DNA of 64,000 nucleotides from Montifringilla adamsi. Lineage: Eukaryota; Chordata; Aves; Passeriformes; Passeridae. This document shows, piece after piece, positions 11,269 to 24,116 of this stretch. The stretch is from NCBI GenBank assembly GCA_017590115.1, contig JAGGNK010009114.1:21118662-21182661 (forward strand). The letters run 5' to 3'. The translations under genes were made by a program, and so were the position numbers. The notes under the pieces are model-generated. The model did not search any database, was not told where the DNA came from, and saw only the letters and a list, made by a program, of their open reading frames with translations. Numbering within the stretch: the first letter of the stretch is position 1; each line of letters starts with the position of its first letter.

Positions 11269-11463
11269 TCTACAGCTGCTATTTGGTCCTTCACTTCCAC
11301 TGATCCTAAGCATCGATGGACCTCCTGTAGGATCTTGAGGCCTTGAAATCCACTCCCTCTGCCATCAAATCGAGCTACGATGACATTATCAGAGTTGACA
11401 AGCACTGAGTCCCAGTCAATGTGAAACTTATCTGTAACCAACTGGCTGCCTGGAGCTTCATCA
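11269..11463 (-). CDS. DPP10: DPP10 exon, hydrolase domain (window exon 15)
   Basis: This is the longest exon in the window at 195 nt. It encodes (I)DEAPGSQLVTDKFHIDW through VARFDGRGSGFQGLKILQEV to VKDQIAAV. The acceptor is TTTGCAG. The donor is a tandem GTACGTATG; only the upstream GT (AGA/GTACGT) keeps the frame. DGRGSGFQG is the block shared with DPP4/DPP6 upstream of the nucleophile. One residue stands out: HRCLGSVEV has Cys where mammalian DPP10 (from memory) has Arg. Confidence 0.97.
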
Positions 11464-14400
11464 CTGCAAATACCAACACACCAGACACAAACGAAGACTA
11501 TTGACAATGTGATGCACTGTGCCGAGCTCTGATATTTTATTTAGCCTATGTGGCAGAGTTCAGTTGGTTATGCAACCCTGCTGAGCTACTGTCACTTCCA
11601 TCAATTCCATCCCATTAGGGCTGCAAGCCCTGCAGCAAAAGAATTTCTTTAACTTTATAACCATTGAGCTGCGGTGCTGCCAATACCTGAATACACTTTG
11701 CTGAAGGACACAGAAAACTAAAGCAGGTAGTGCTACTTATAATAAAGTGAAGGAAAAAAACAAAAAAAAAATCACTATTGGCTAGCTCATGCAGAAGGCT
11801 CATGCGGAATTTGTAAAGTCTCACTGAACACACAATGAGGTAAATTCATTCAGCACCCTGATTACCATTTTGTAGGATATATAATACTATTAAGAAGGAT
11901 GTCATCTGAGAAAACAAAAATAATTGTATTATTGTATCCTTGAATAGATTTTTTGAAATAGAGTACAAAGACTAAAACATACACTGGAGAAAATTCCATT
12001 TTCTCCATCAAAATTCATAGGAAGAAATGGATGCAGGCAGGAGTGATAAGTCTATTTTATGACAAAAAAAAAGGTGGTTTACAGCACAAAAGGTGAAACA
12101 GAATGGGAAAATGAAGTTTCTAGAAGAACAATAAGATTTTCCATTGAAGCCAAATATACTATTTTCCTTACAAAGAAAGTAAAATGTCAGTTTTAAAAGG
12201 GAAGTTTGTCATTATTTTCCCCCAAGATAAACACAGAGTAAAAGAACAGGCTACCATGAAGTTGTACAAAATGCAAAATAGTTCTATGCAGGCTGCATCT
12301 GCCAGTGGAATGCAAATTAAAATGTAAAAGTGTCTGTGCTGGCTGTATGGAAATTAAATTGGATGGTCTGTGGGACTATCCTGTCTAAGGTGAAAGAAAG
12401 ATGAAGACAGAAATTATTATTTTATCAAATAGACTTATGTAAACCCTGGGGAGGAAAGAGAGATAAAATATCCTCCAATAAGTCCTGTCTTATAAATATA
12501 ATAACGTGCTGATTCAGTATCTGGCTTTGGCAGTGGATAACATAGACCATCTTCAAGGTAATCACTCAGTTAATTAGCAAGCATATGATGAACGTGTGTA
12601 TTCTCAAATTCAGTCAAACCTATCTATTCAGTTGCTATATCAAGTACTGACATCAGGATTACTTGGTTACAGACTCAGCCACAACATGTTATGCTTGATT
12701 TACCATTATCTTGCACATCAGGTTTATTCTTGGCTTTATAAAAAGAAAATAAGGGCATTTTTTTTTGGTGTTCTTAACCAATTCAGTTGTGATTACACTA
12801 ATTACTAACATTGTGAAGCAATGAGTCTGGAAATACTGTCAAGTGAGCTCTGCAGAAAACACACAATTCAGGAAGTATATAATCATTATTATTTGCAATA
12901 AGGAGCAGAACAATACTTCCCATTTCTGGGAAAACCATAGAGAAAGGTTTTCAGAAGAACTACACATTGACACAGATGTTTTCACAAAGTATTTATCATT
13001 ACTTCCAATAATAGGCGCCTCAGACCAGTTACAATTATTTGTAAGTTCTTCCAACTTTCCACAATACCATGTTTGACTAGGTAACTTTCCAACAGATTAA
13101 CACATTCCACACAAGTGAATATATTAGGAGTCAGTCTGCTTTCCTCCCTTTAAATATGAGAACAAAACTAACACAGTGATCACATTTGATGTGTTCTATA
13201 TCTAGGTTATACATACATCTGGTGGATATAGATATATTTCTAGACACTTAGGAATAGGAGAAGAACCATTACAGTTATAAGCCCTTCTCTAAGCCAGAAA
13301 GTGCTTAAAACCAAAAAGTATTTTAAATCAAAGGTGATACCCTTAGTGAATTCTTCCAATAAATAGAAACAACAAACAGAACCTCAACAAGTTTCTCCGT
13401 GGGTGAGAACTGACAGTGTTGGTTTCTTAAGCTCCTTTTGGAGGTCATAGCTGGGCTCAGAGTTCAAACACTACATATTGTCCAGCCCTGCATGATGGGT
13501 TGTTTGATGCATTGCTTTAGGAAGTAATTTTCCAGTGGCTAGTTTATTTCAAGAATGTCCATATAAATAATGTGTAATAAGCATTTAAAGTTATTTCCAT
13601 TGAGGTACATATCAGAACTCCTATTAGCACCAAAAGGTCTCTACTCTTCAGTTGCCACTATAAAATGATATTGAGTATCTGAGGTGTGCTTCTGTCCTCC
13701 ACAGAGAGACAGCAGACATATATTTCTCAATATTTGCATTATGCCTCTCTATATTTCTTATAGTCTTTTAATGGCTTGTTCTCAAAGCTGCACAAAAGAT
13801 TCACTTTCCAATCCTGTTGCCTCATCTTGCTATCAGTCCTGAGAATGCATTCACTGGGGACATAAACAGGTTTGATTGTTTGTGCAAGGCCTAGAACTTT
13901 CATCAATTCAAAACCAGGTAAACCGACCCCTGCTTATGACCAAAACAAAAGAAAACAATTAAACAAATAAACAAACAAAAACCTCTCAGAGACAATTCAC
14001 TGCTACTTTGAAGAAGTTGGGTTTTTTCCCCCCTCAAGTTCCAGGACAATCTTTCCAGTGATTCAGTTTTACAATATCAGCTTATATATTCAACAACTTT
14101 AAATGGCATTAAATAATAGATACTGATATTTAAGATACATTATCTACATATTTGAAGGAATGAGGTTAATTACCATAAAAGGAAAATAAAGAATGATTAT
14201 CAGCCCAGATTTCATTACCCAGATTAAATGCCAGTCTTTACTTAATAATTTCCTGTGTGCTACCAAGAAGAATATCTTCCAACTTTTTTAATGAGTAAGG
14301 TGAACCATAATGAGGAAATCAAGGATTTGAAATTTAAACTTTGATCTTAATTATATAGAAAAGAGATGGTAATCACTTTTTCAGGCAATTACCGTGCAGC

Positions 14401-15536
14401 TCTCTAATGTATAGCTACACTGTGTGTATTACATCAGAAGGAAACTGAGTGTGAAACATTATCAGTGGTTTAGGAGAACAAATGGAAGAAAGGAAAGTGT
14501 TTTAGTCTATTTAACATTTATTGGGCTACTCATCACAATTCTGGAAAGAAAAGGAGTGCCAGCCAACATAACTGGTTTCTACACGAGGTCTGTTAGACAG
14601 CACAGCCATCCAGATGGACATAAATTTTAACACAGCAATACAATGACCTACTATTTGAGTATTGCAGCTTGCTTTGCAGCTGCTAATGGATGAATGCTCA
14701 TGCAATCTTTATGCTGATGGTTACAGCATAATCAGGTCCTGGTCCTTAAGCTGAAATTAAGGATGTCTACATGGAACTGTACTCAGTTCTCACCCAGGTT
14801 TCACACCAGAAGCAGATTGCTCAAGCTTCCTTCCAGGATTCAGCCTAAACACTCAGGCATCTGGGGGCCATGTGCTGGAATTTCAAATTCACCTGCACAC
14901 ATCCTTCCATGAATACAGAAGCCTTTTCACAGTCATGCACCTTTGAAATGGCTACTAGCTTTCAGTGATTTGAAAAAAACCCCAAAGAACAGATCACACC
15001 AAACATCATCCCCATAATAAAATCACTCATCACCTGCCTCCCTTCCTCCCTCTTTTCTCCTTTCCCTCTTCAAAGTGCTGTGCTACTGAGACAGGAAAGC
15101 AAACCCCACTTCTCTGCTAATACTCCACTTTTCTGTTCTTGCATCTTCTGGATTTCTATTTCTAAGTGCATGTTTCCTGCATCAAGATGTTTTATAGAAT
15201 CTTCTTTCCAAAAAAAATGGACATACAATTAAACCAACATTCTTACCAAGGACATTGATAAGCACTCATTTTCAAAGGCTTTTCTTCTCAAAAGCTGTAA
15301 TATAATGATAATCATATCATGGCTGAGAATGGAAGAAAGAAAGCAGGGGCAGCTGAACAGTGCAAAACACAGCACTTGTTATCAGCCCCCGGTTCTCATC
15401 TAACACTGCTGGCAGTAGGAACAGGATGTTTCTCCATCAGTCCCAACCACTCTGGGACTCAGAAAAGTCAAATATCATCTACACAACTGATCAACATTCC
15501 TTATAAAAGCTACATGTTCTCCTTGGATCTGAATAC

Positions 15537-15568
<32 letters not shown>

Positions 15569-17779
15569 ATTGAAAGTAGTACTTCTGATCATGAAATAAA
15601 CCTTAGGATGTCAATTTGGAGCTGTGTAGGTCAAGAAATTACCCCCTATACACCCAGAAATATCCAACAGCTCTTTCTCAAGAGCTAGGCAGAATTTATA
15701 AGGCTCAAATAATCATCCCACAAGGGAACCTCCCGTAACTTCAGTTACAGTTTGCAGTTTTATATTTCATTTGGGGACCTCTTTAATAGAAAAAGGGATT
15801 GCTGGCAACCTTAGCTTTAAGTCTGTAAAAAGCTACTGAAGAAATACAGCTTAATGTAACTTCTTTTTCTTCTAGGGAAGAGGAGGACACTAAGCATGCT
15901 ACAGTACATGAGCCAGGACAGATTTAAAATTTTCAGTTTCATTCTTTTTCTAGTGTATAGGGTTTTCTAAAAATAACCCCTGCTAAAGCTAACATTGAGA
16001 ATTCAGTATTGCAAAGAATCTAACCTAAAAGAACCAAAGGCCCCATAATATAAATGTAGATACAACAATTTGTATTCATAAAATGATGACTTTCCTTTTT
16101 ATCCCACATGCCTATCATAAAAAACTCCCAAACAATTATAAAACATAACCGTACATCATTACTTGGCCACATTATTTGCTCACTGGGTACCAACAACTTT
16201 GGTAAGTTTAAATTCAGACCCTGACTCAATGCTGTTCTCACTTCTTTCAACTCTTGATATCGAAAAACAATTCAAAATAGTATTTTCTTTAGCTTATTTT
16301 TCTTTACTTTTCCTGTGATTTCTGGCCTGGGACTTGTCAGGTTTCTGATCTTTCCCTTCTGTCTTCTCTAGGTTCTACATGAGTTTATAAACCCGTATTT
16401 TCCCACAGCTGTTTATGGCAGATTATGTATTTTTCTGGGATACTTGAAAAGGGAAGCATTGCACTGCTTACACCTTCGTGTTTCCCTGCTGTCAGAAGCA
16501 GGAATAAGCACAAGTGTTTGCAAGTCCCTGCAGTGCTGCTGGGGTCAACTCACAGAGTCAGTTTGCCTTTGGCACTCATATAAGAGCTGCTTAAAATATA
16601 ATCATTCCTCCAAGATCATGCTAGGAAATGCTGCAAAGATGAAATAAAGTCCATGTGTTCTGTTTCTCCACAAGGGAAGAAAAAATATGTTTGTGAGCCA
16701 ATTAAAGCACAGAGCTTCCACAACTGCAGATAATTACAACTGAAATTTCTGAGTTTTAAAACACAAATTGGGCTTGGAAATAAGGAGGTTTGTGCCTTTC
16801 TGTCCTATTATCTGATCTGAGCAGAGGAATTTGGGATCATTCAGCAGCTCAGGTCTGTAAACACCTCACTGGTGGGTCTGTGCAGTCACTGAGGGGAGAT
16901 CTGCTCCAGGTGGCACAGCTCAGTACCGTGGCATTTTCCTCAATTTAGTAGTGCACTCCTACATGTCTGTTACTGAAATTCACATCAATTCTTTCCAGCT
17001 GGGACTGGAAGAAGCTCTGTGTAGGTCCAGGAAAGCTTTCTCCACCCATGCTGAGCTCGGGTGGAGACAGGAGTGACGCCCTGAGCTGGCCATCACCACT
17101 CTTGCCAGGTAGCCTTCAAACACTCTCATGGCTGTTCTTTTCCTCTGCTACACGTGTGAGACACACAACTTAAAGGCTGACTCCCCCTGCAAGAAACACA
17201 TCCTATCTCCTTTTAAAAGAACAGCACAGGTTTCCAGGGAATACCATTCTCCTCCCATGCAGCTTTTCTACAAAAATCCACAGACTTTGGATCATGCCTA
17301 TCATGCCTTCAACCACTGATGATCCAAAGTAACTTTTATTTCATTCTGGAGTTGCTAAAAGCAGTTTTGCTTTATGCATCTCAACTGAGCCCCTTCTGGA
17401 AGGCCTACTCAGTTCTCTCAGGGATAAAAAGGAGCACATGCCCTGAGTGAGATGCTCTGTGGGCAGGATCAGTAAGAGTCCAGGAAACACCACAGGACTA
17501 CTCAAAGCTACACGTCAGAAACACCTCCCAAACATGAAAGCAGCAAAGCACAGTCAGGTTTGACTAGCACAAAAAAAACCCCAGGTGTCTCTACCAGACA
17601 GCACCTGTCACGAAATCTTCCCAAGAACAAGCCTTTTGATTTCTCAACTCAAATCCATGAGATGTTTTTTTTCCTACAAAAGGTAAAAAAACCAACCAAA
17701 CAAAAATATAATTTCAGATTTAAATCTTTTCTATGGAGCTTTTTTTTATTATTTTGAGTGATTCCAAATGGATACTTAC
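11464..17779 (-). other. Intron between window exons 14 and 15
   Basis: A 6.3-kb AT-rich intron. It contains a 25-T homopolymer at 15544-15568, an octamer-type ATGCAAAT at 12310-12317 and AAAC-rich low complexity near 13950-13985. I recognised no transposon, exon or RNA gene. The open frames present (at most 84 codons) look random. Confidence 0.85.
15544..15568. repeat. Poly-T homopolymer (25 nt)
   Basis: An uninterrupted run of 25 T. No recognisable retrotransposon body or target-site repeat was identified next to it. It is a simple repeat. Confidence 0.95.
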
Positions 17780-17849
17780 ATTATTAAGAGAAGGGCATAC
17801 TGGTTTCGATCCGAGAAGTCTTTTGGCAGTGACAACTGTAAAGGCAATT
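17780..17849 (-). CDS. DPP10: DPP10 exon, propeller-to-hydrolase transition (window exon 14)
   Basis: A 70-nt exon encoding (E)LPLQLSLPKDFSDRNQYALL and then LI, plus two bases of the next Ile codon. The acceptor is CTTAAAAG and the donor AAT/GTAAGT. The LPLQLSLPKDF segment is where the peptidase S9 (alpha/beta-hydrolase) domain begins after the beta-propeller. The intron separating it from the next-upstream exon is only 108 bp. Confidence 0.96.
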
Positions 17850-17957
17850 CTTTTAAGAAAAGAGCAAAACATTAAAGGCTGGTAGTTACACAGATGAAAA
17901 ACAGTAACATTGAAACAAAGTTTTTGGCTTGCTAAAATAACATTTTGCCAGATTTAC

Positions 17958-18056
17958 CGTAATCCTCAATGTGAAGCATTTTGATTTCAGTCTTGTAATT
18001 CCTTTTCTTAAGAACAACTTCTTTCAACACAGGGTTATTTTCCAAAATATAAAACT
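17958..18056 (-). CDS. DPP10: DPP10 exon, end of beta-propeller (window exon 13)
   Basis: A 99-nt exon encoding (K)FYILENNPVLKEVVLKK and then RNYKTEIKMLHIEDY plus one base. The acceptor is TTTTCTAG and the donor TACG/GTAAAT. The first two bases complete a Lys codon from the previous exon. The basic KKRNYK stretch and the IKMLHIEDYE link correspond to the last propeller strand before the catalytic-type domain. Confidence 0.96.
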
Positions 18057-20157
18057 CTAGAAAACAGGAAGAAAAAACATGTTCAAAGGCATGGGAAATC
18101 ATCACAGCAGAGATACATCAAGATTCAAAAAAAATTTTAAAAAAGGACAAATGTGCAATAATCTTGCAAATTAATCTTGCAATGAATCTTGTAAATTAAT
18201 TCCCTCTGTAAATACTTTTTTTTATAATGCAACTGCATTTTTCAATTCAAAAATATATACAGCCATTTCAATTTTTTGGCTCTGGCAGGCATTTTTTTCT
18301 TTATGCACCACCAAGGAAATTTCTGATGACCAACATGAACGTCAGCATCTCTGACAAATCCTAAGAGCAGCTGTAGCAGCACAAGGCTGCTCTGCTGGGC
18401 AATATCCTAAGCCTCATGCAGACATCTTTTTCCCCAATATTACCTCCTCCAAGGCAATATTTAGCCAGCACAGCTAAATGTGGTCACTGCATGACCTTGT
18501 CTTCTGCTCTTCAGCCAAGAGCAAGATTATCAGCTTGGTTTAAAGCTGCAGGCTAATTTGAAAAAACCTTTTACACATGAAAGAATAGCTAATTTGTTAT
18601 TTTATTTTTTTTTAACTCAAATTACCGATCTTGCTTCCAAAATTTAGATTTTTAAAATTAAATAATAAACTCTTCACTTAGGGCCAAAAAAGATAATCTG
18701 AGGAGAATGCTTGTTCTGGGCAGTCAACCAAAATGGTATAATTATAGTTTGAGGATGGAATAATTGAAATAATCCTTAATCATTCCTGTATGAATTGAAG
18801 AGGATAATTAATCTTGCACTGAAACACTAATGGTAAATTACCTCTTATTATTTGGCTTTTTGTTGTTACAACAAACAACGTCCCTCTATCCTGACTTGCT
18901 TTATTTTACTCTAAGGTGCTGCACATAAATCTCAATTTCAGTAATTCACACTCCATAGTACTTTAGATGCAGGTAATAAAGAGCAAAAGCCTGCCTTCAC
19001 AGAAATGAGGAGCTCCAAAGAAGTCTAAAATGCATTTATTTGAGCAATAGCTACCCTTTACTGAGCTGGATAAAACTCACTGCCCTGGGTGTGCTGTGGA
19101 ACTGGGCTTTGCAAACACAAACAAAAATGCAAACACAAATTTCCTTTAAAAAAAGGAAAAAAAAAAAAAAGGAAACTGAAGTGCAGATATTAATTAACAC
19201 TTTATAGCACGGCACTGTTTATCAGGATGGTACTTCAACATGAAAGATTAGCTTCTCTGAACAGTGACTGGCTCAGGACAAAGGGGATGCAGACAGCTGC
19301 AATTCAGGATTTCTGGATTCTGAGAAAAAAATCCTGGGGATAATCCCATTAACGAAATGAGGATATGTAAGAGTTGGTGTAGTGCTTTTGAATGAAAAGT
19401 TGTCTCCCATTCCTGTAACCCACACTTCCACGGCAGTGGGGTCACAGTGGAGCTGCAGGTGGCAGAGCTGTTACCTCTGCTGCACCACCAGGAAAATTCA
19501 ACTGCTGAAGAACAGTCTTCCACTAAAAAAGCACCTCAGCAGCCAGGAAACAGTAACAGTAAATACTGGCATCAATATACAAGAAAATAATGAGTAAAAC
19601 TTGACAAATAGAGGTATAGAATACCCTCCTAAAAAGCCTTTATTATTGGATTTGTCTTCATTGAAAATGCCAGTGGAGTTTTTCTGGTTTGAGAAATAGA
19701 AGAGAAGGAGTAGATTACCATATGTAGGTCAGCTTTTATGATCAATCATCCAAGGACTGTACCTGACTTCAACATAATTGTATTTTAATTTTAAAAACAT
19801 CTCTAAAAATATCTCCAAATACACAGAAGGTGTACTGCAATGGCAGCATGATCTACATAGGAAGTGAAAAGGATGAAGACCAACCTGCCATCTAATTTAC
19901 TCAAGTATAAGCAGAAGATGAGTCACATGCATTTAGTCCAAAAGATATCTAAAAATCTGGAAAAGTATTAGGATTGACTCCTTTCCTTACCATTTTCTGA
20001 TGCGGATGTTGCTAAGAGGCAATTAATAGCACTTTATATGAATTAGTTTTCATGTACTTGCATGACATTTTTCATGTGCTTACCTTCCCCTCTCCCACAC
20101 TCCTCAATGAAATTAGGCATGATAAGAAAACTTACTTATTTCATAAGGTATACTCAC
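18057..20157 (-). other. Intron between window exons 12 and 13
   Basis: A 2.1-kb AT-rich intron with short A-rich runs (about 19146-19172). No repeat family or extra exon was recognised. Its 5' end (20066-20157) is the source of the duplicated segment found at 21671-21781. Confidence 0.85.
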
Positions 20158-20176
20158 TTGCAGTATTACTTGTCCT
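20066..20176 (-). repeat. Source copy of a 111-bp intron/exon duplication
   Basis: This segment covers the first 92 bp of an intron (including its GTGAGT donor) and the last 19 nt of the adjoining DPP10 exon. It is repeated in the same orientation at 21671-21781, with about five mismatches in 111 bp and no gaps by eye. Confidence 0.9.
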
Positions 20177-20205
20177 GTGCACACTTACAACTGGAACACC
20201 TGGTC
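20158..20205 (-). CDS. DPP10: DPP10 small propeller exon (window exon 12)
   Basis: A 48-nt exon encoding (G)PGVPVVSVHRTSNTA plus one base. The acceptor is CTCAAACCAG and the donor GCAA/GTGAGT. It joins CKG upstream to AKFYIL downstream in frame. It is less conserved than its neighbours (mammals: roughly GPRVPVVSLHSTDNPA, from memory). Its 3' end and donor have been duplicated in the upstream intron at 21671-21781. Confidence 0.94.
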
Positions 20206-23200
20206 CTGGTTTGAGGAGAGAAGAAAACCAGAGGAAGGGTGAGGTAGTTTGTACTGGAGCACCAGTTACCACACAAGACAGGATCCTGGAAGCTCCATAC
20301 ACACAATTCCCTTCAAATACAGCAGGAACTCCACTGCTACCTCTTGGAAATGACACAGGCTGGGCTACAGTTCCAACAAAGCATGAAACAGACACTGCCT
20401 TCTTCCTGTTCAGCAGCCCAGACCCTGCACCCAGAATGACCATTCCTTTTTTTTTTAATAATCTCCATGTTCAAGTTTTAAGTGATGAATAAAAAAAAAT
20501 TATGGATGCATTTAATGATACTGTTTAAAATACAGCAGCTTGACATTCAGAAACTTTATGTTGACTGGGTGAATTAATGATAATATCCACTTATTTTCTC
20601 TATGAAAAAATGATAGATGTGTTGAAAAAATATATTTCACATTATTATCTGTTTAAGAAACTCCCTTGGCATGCAACCTCTGCAAAACCAACAGCATCAC
20701 AGTTAAATCTAGGTGTGATGTGGTCTAATCCTATTTCACATACTTGATTTTCACTGCACCACTAAGAAACTAAAAACAAGGAATAATTCTTCATGCCAGC
20801 AGCTGCTGTGCAAATGCTCAAGCTGGTATGTGAAACTGGCATGACCAAGAATTCAGCCTACTCAGAGTGGCTGAGTCTGCTGTCCCTGCTCTGAAGATCC
20901 CCACCAATGTAAACCTGCAAAGAAAATCTTTTGTCCCCACCACCAACATGGAACTTGCACATGAGAAGCTCTATTTTACCTCAGTGCTTAAATTACAAGC
21001 ATTCAGTCACTATTGGGTGATGAAGAACAATACAGAAAAGCTGAAGTCCCTGAGGACCCCATGGCAGATGAAGGCATGGACCCTTTGAAATTAGGAGTTA
21101 CAATTCTCTTTTTGAGGAAAAAAAAAAAACAAAAAAAAACCAACAAAAACAAACCAACAATTCCCTTTGAAAGTGAAGAGACAGAGCTTAATTTATGTGT
21201 TTTGAGAGGTTGTCTCTCTCAATTAATTATGGCATGAGCCTAGGGAAATGTAAATACCTGAAATAAATAGCATGATGACATTCACAGCCTTCACTGAAGA
21301 TTTTTATCAGTTTCATTCTCTCCCTCAGGGGGGACGATTGACAAAAATCTTACAGGTAGGTTGTTGACAAATCACAGCTTTCTGCCTTAGCTCTCTAAAA
21401 AGATAATTTCATAAGATGTCTCTTCTGCTTTGGTTTGTTTTTATTTCCAGCCCTTTTTACTTCTGAATTTGTCATTTTGCTTTCAATTCTTATTTAAGAA
21501 AGACCATTTCTGAGCAGGAAAGCACCAGCATTTTCCAGCCTCTCTCTATTTGTCATACTAAAAGATGGAAGGATGATGACATTTTGAAAAAAGGCAGATT
21601 GCAGTAGATTAAAATGCTGATCAGAGGGAAAAAAAAGACAAATTTGTGTCAGAGGTATTGTGTTACAGTGCATTTTTCATGTGCTTATTTTCCCCTCTCC
21701 CACGCTCCTCAATGAAATTAGGGATTATAAGAAAACTTACTTATTTCATAAGGTATACTCACTTGCAGTATTACTTGTCCTATGTGTTACAGTGCATCCG
21801 AACAAAGCACAACACTTGGATTTCCCACTTACCTCCTGTCACTTACCCCAAACCCACAGCTTATTTCCTGCTGTATAAAATGGGAGAAACAATTACTCCC
21901 TTTCTAAACTATCTTATTTGAGTGGAGAGAAAAATATCTTGCTAGTGTTTGTCAAGTGCTAAAGGAAAAATCCCCAAGCAGTGTGGAAAGTAAGTGCAAA
22001 GGATGTGCCTACCAAAACTGAGAGGCTGAGGAGTCAGTCCTCCATCTACCAGACAAGAAATAACTCCTCACTCCGGAGAGTCTCTGGAGATGGTAAAATG
22101 AGAGATCTCCTGGCTGAGGGAAACCAAGGAGGAAAAACAATCCTAATAAAGGTGGTTGTGGGTGAACAGGAGGTTGAAGAATTGCAGCTTATACAGATAG
22201 AACCAGCCCAGAGTCCCCCAAGGGTTTTTCTGGGCAAATTGCTTTTGTAACAATTGGGTGAAGGCTTTTTGCTGTGGGAAAACAAGTGTGTATGCACACA
22301 GCAGATGTGCCATTTGTCTCCTCAAAGCAGTTTGCTCATACTCCCACAAGCAGGAGAGTTTTCATGCCAGTTCTATGGTGACCTTGCCACTAGGGTTGAC
22401 ATTGCCAAATGCCCAGCCCAGCCCAGGACCCTGGCACTCCACAGGGGCCACGCTGCTGCTGTACCTGCCAAGCTCTGAGGAAACACAGGAGAAGAAGAAG
22501 ACCCTGAACTCCTAGCCAGCATTATCTCTACATTAATGTTAAAGGCAGAAAAAATTAATGACAGTGGTTTAGCATCCCTGCCCAACATCTACAGCTCAGG
22601 GTAGTCTACTGCACCTCAGTGGAGTGCAGGTCTAATCCTGGGAGGATGATCTACAGCCTTCCCAGCTCAAACAGAGAACTGCCAAAGTCACTGAAAGTCG
22701 TGAGCTTGCGAGTAATCACATGCACAACCTCCTACTGGCATCCACATTTTTACATCCAAGAAGCACATTAAAAATTACAGGCAGAATATATTTGGCTAAA
22801 ATAGTAACAAGATGCTTTTGGACCCCAGCACATTGCTGATTCAGGGCAAAAAACTCTTCCCAAATTATCAACCCACTCTCCTGCAAAAATCTGAGATTTA
22901 CCCCATAGGGATTACGTCAAGCACAAGAGAAAACTCTGCCTAAAGCATGAGGAGCTCATTACTCAGAGAAGGACCCCAAGATTAGCTCCATGACTTCTGC
23001 TGCAGATTTAACCATGTAAAAACCATACAGTTTGTGCATTCTTCTTCTAATCAGGTAAGTACCGTAGGTGCATTTCCACAAAAAACCAACCCAAAACAAC
23101 AAAACCAAAACCAAATCCCTTATTTTGGCCAATATATATTCATAGTTTCCTTGTCTGGATACATTCAATGCTCAAGTCAGCAGGTATTTTATTTTTGTGG

Positions 23201-24116
23201 GGGTGAAAAAAATAGCACAGTTATGAACAAAATAGAGAAAAAGCATGAATATAAAATGAGCTATTCATATGTATTTCACATTAATTGACCTCTACTCTTT
23301 GCACTCTGATCCTAGCTATGAAAGAATACTGCAAGGATGGTGTCTGTAAAATTTTGCAAGTTTCAAGGACAACAGGTCTAACTGTGTACTTTATTATGCA
23401 TTGTCCCATGCTTTTCTGAACCTTTTTTTATCACTTATATATCAGTGTTTATTTCCTATGTGTAGGTTATAACTTTCTCTGTGTGGGACGGTTTTAATTT
23501 TTTTTTTTGTTATACAGAAATTCTGAAGCCAACTGGTACCATTTAGTGCTACTGGAATGCAGCTAATAGTAAACCACTGTGAGTTATTTATTACAATTGC
23601 ACTGATATAGAGGATCTGTCTCTGGGGATTAAACCACAGCTGGTTTTTGGTAGATACACCCATACATATAATTATGGGGGTGTATAGATACATTGCACAT
23701 ACATGTGTACAAACACTGCTAAAGAACACAGACCCTCATTTTTTAACTATGTGTAGTCACACAAGATCAATCCCAATATACAAAATAATAAACTGTTACA
23801 AACCACAGTACCATCACCTAAATTCTGGATTTTTTGGTGTAGGATTTCTATTTAGGGTGAATGTAAGTTGATGTCCTTTACTTGGACAGAGGGGGTCAGG
23901 ATTGGAGCAGCTTTCTGACATCACTCATAATTTAGCAGAACATCTTTAATTTAATAATTTCACAGAACATCTGTACGTGCAGTCTTAGAACAGGCTCTGT
24001 ACAGAACTTTGAGTAATCCACTGCTGCCCTCAGCGTTAGAGTCCAGCCTAATGCCCTTCTCAAGGAATACATAAATTCAGAAGCAAGCAGCACTGCACCC
24101 TGAGCATTTGCCTTAC
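20206..24116 (-). other. Intron between window exons 11 and 12
   Basis: A 3.9-kb intron containing a copied exon/intron boundary at 21659-21797, AAC-rich low complexity at 21117-21163 and 23078-23118, and otherwise unremarkable AT-rich sequence. The 146-codon open frame at 20052-20492 overlaps the exon in the opposite sense and is a shadow, not a gene. Confidence 0.85.
21659..21797 (-). repeat. Inserted partial-exon copy with 15-bp flanking repeats
   Basis: Positions 21671-21781 copy 20066-20176 (19 nt of exon plus donor and 92 bp of intron), direct orientation, about 95% identical. The copy is bracketed by a perfect 15-bp direct repeat, TGTGTTACAGTGCAT, at 21659-21673 and 21783-21797, which looks like a target-site duplication. 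No poly-A tail is present. The copied donor GTGAGT is intact, and an AG lies 17 nt upstream of it, so a 17-nt cryptic micro-exon is conceivable. It would shift the frame if included. Confidence 0.85.

Noticed and set aside
20052..20492. 146-codon open frame on the plus strand
   Set aside because: It overlaps a DPP10 exon and its splice donor in the opposite sense, has no recognisable domain, and a similar frame at 21646-21921 exists only because this piece was duplicated.
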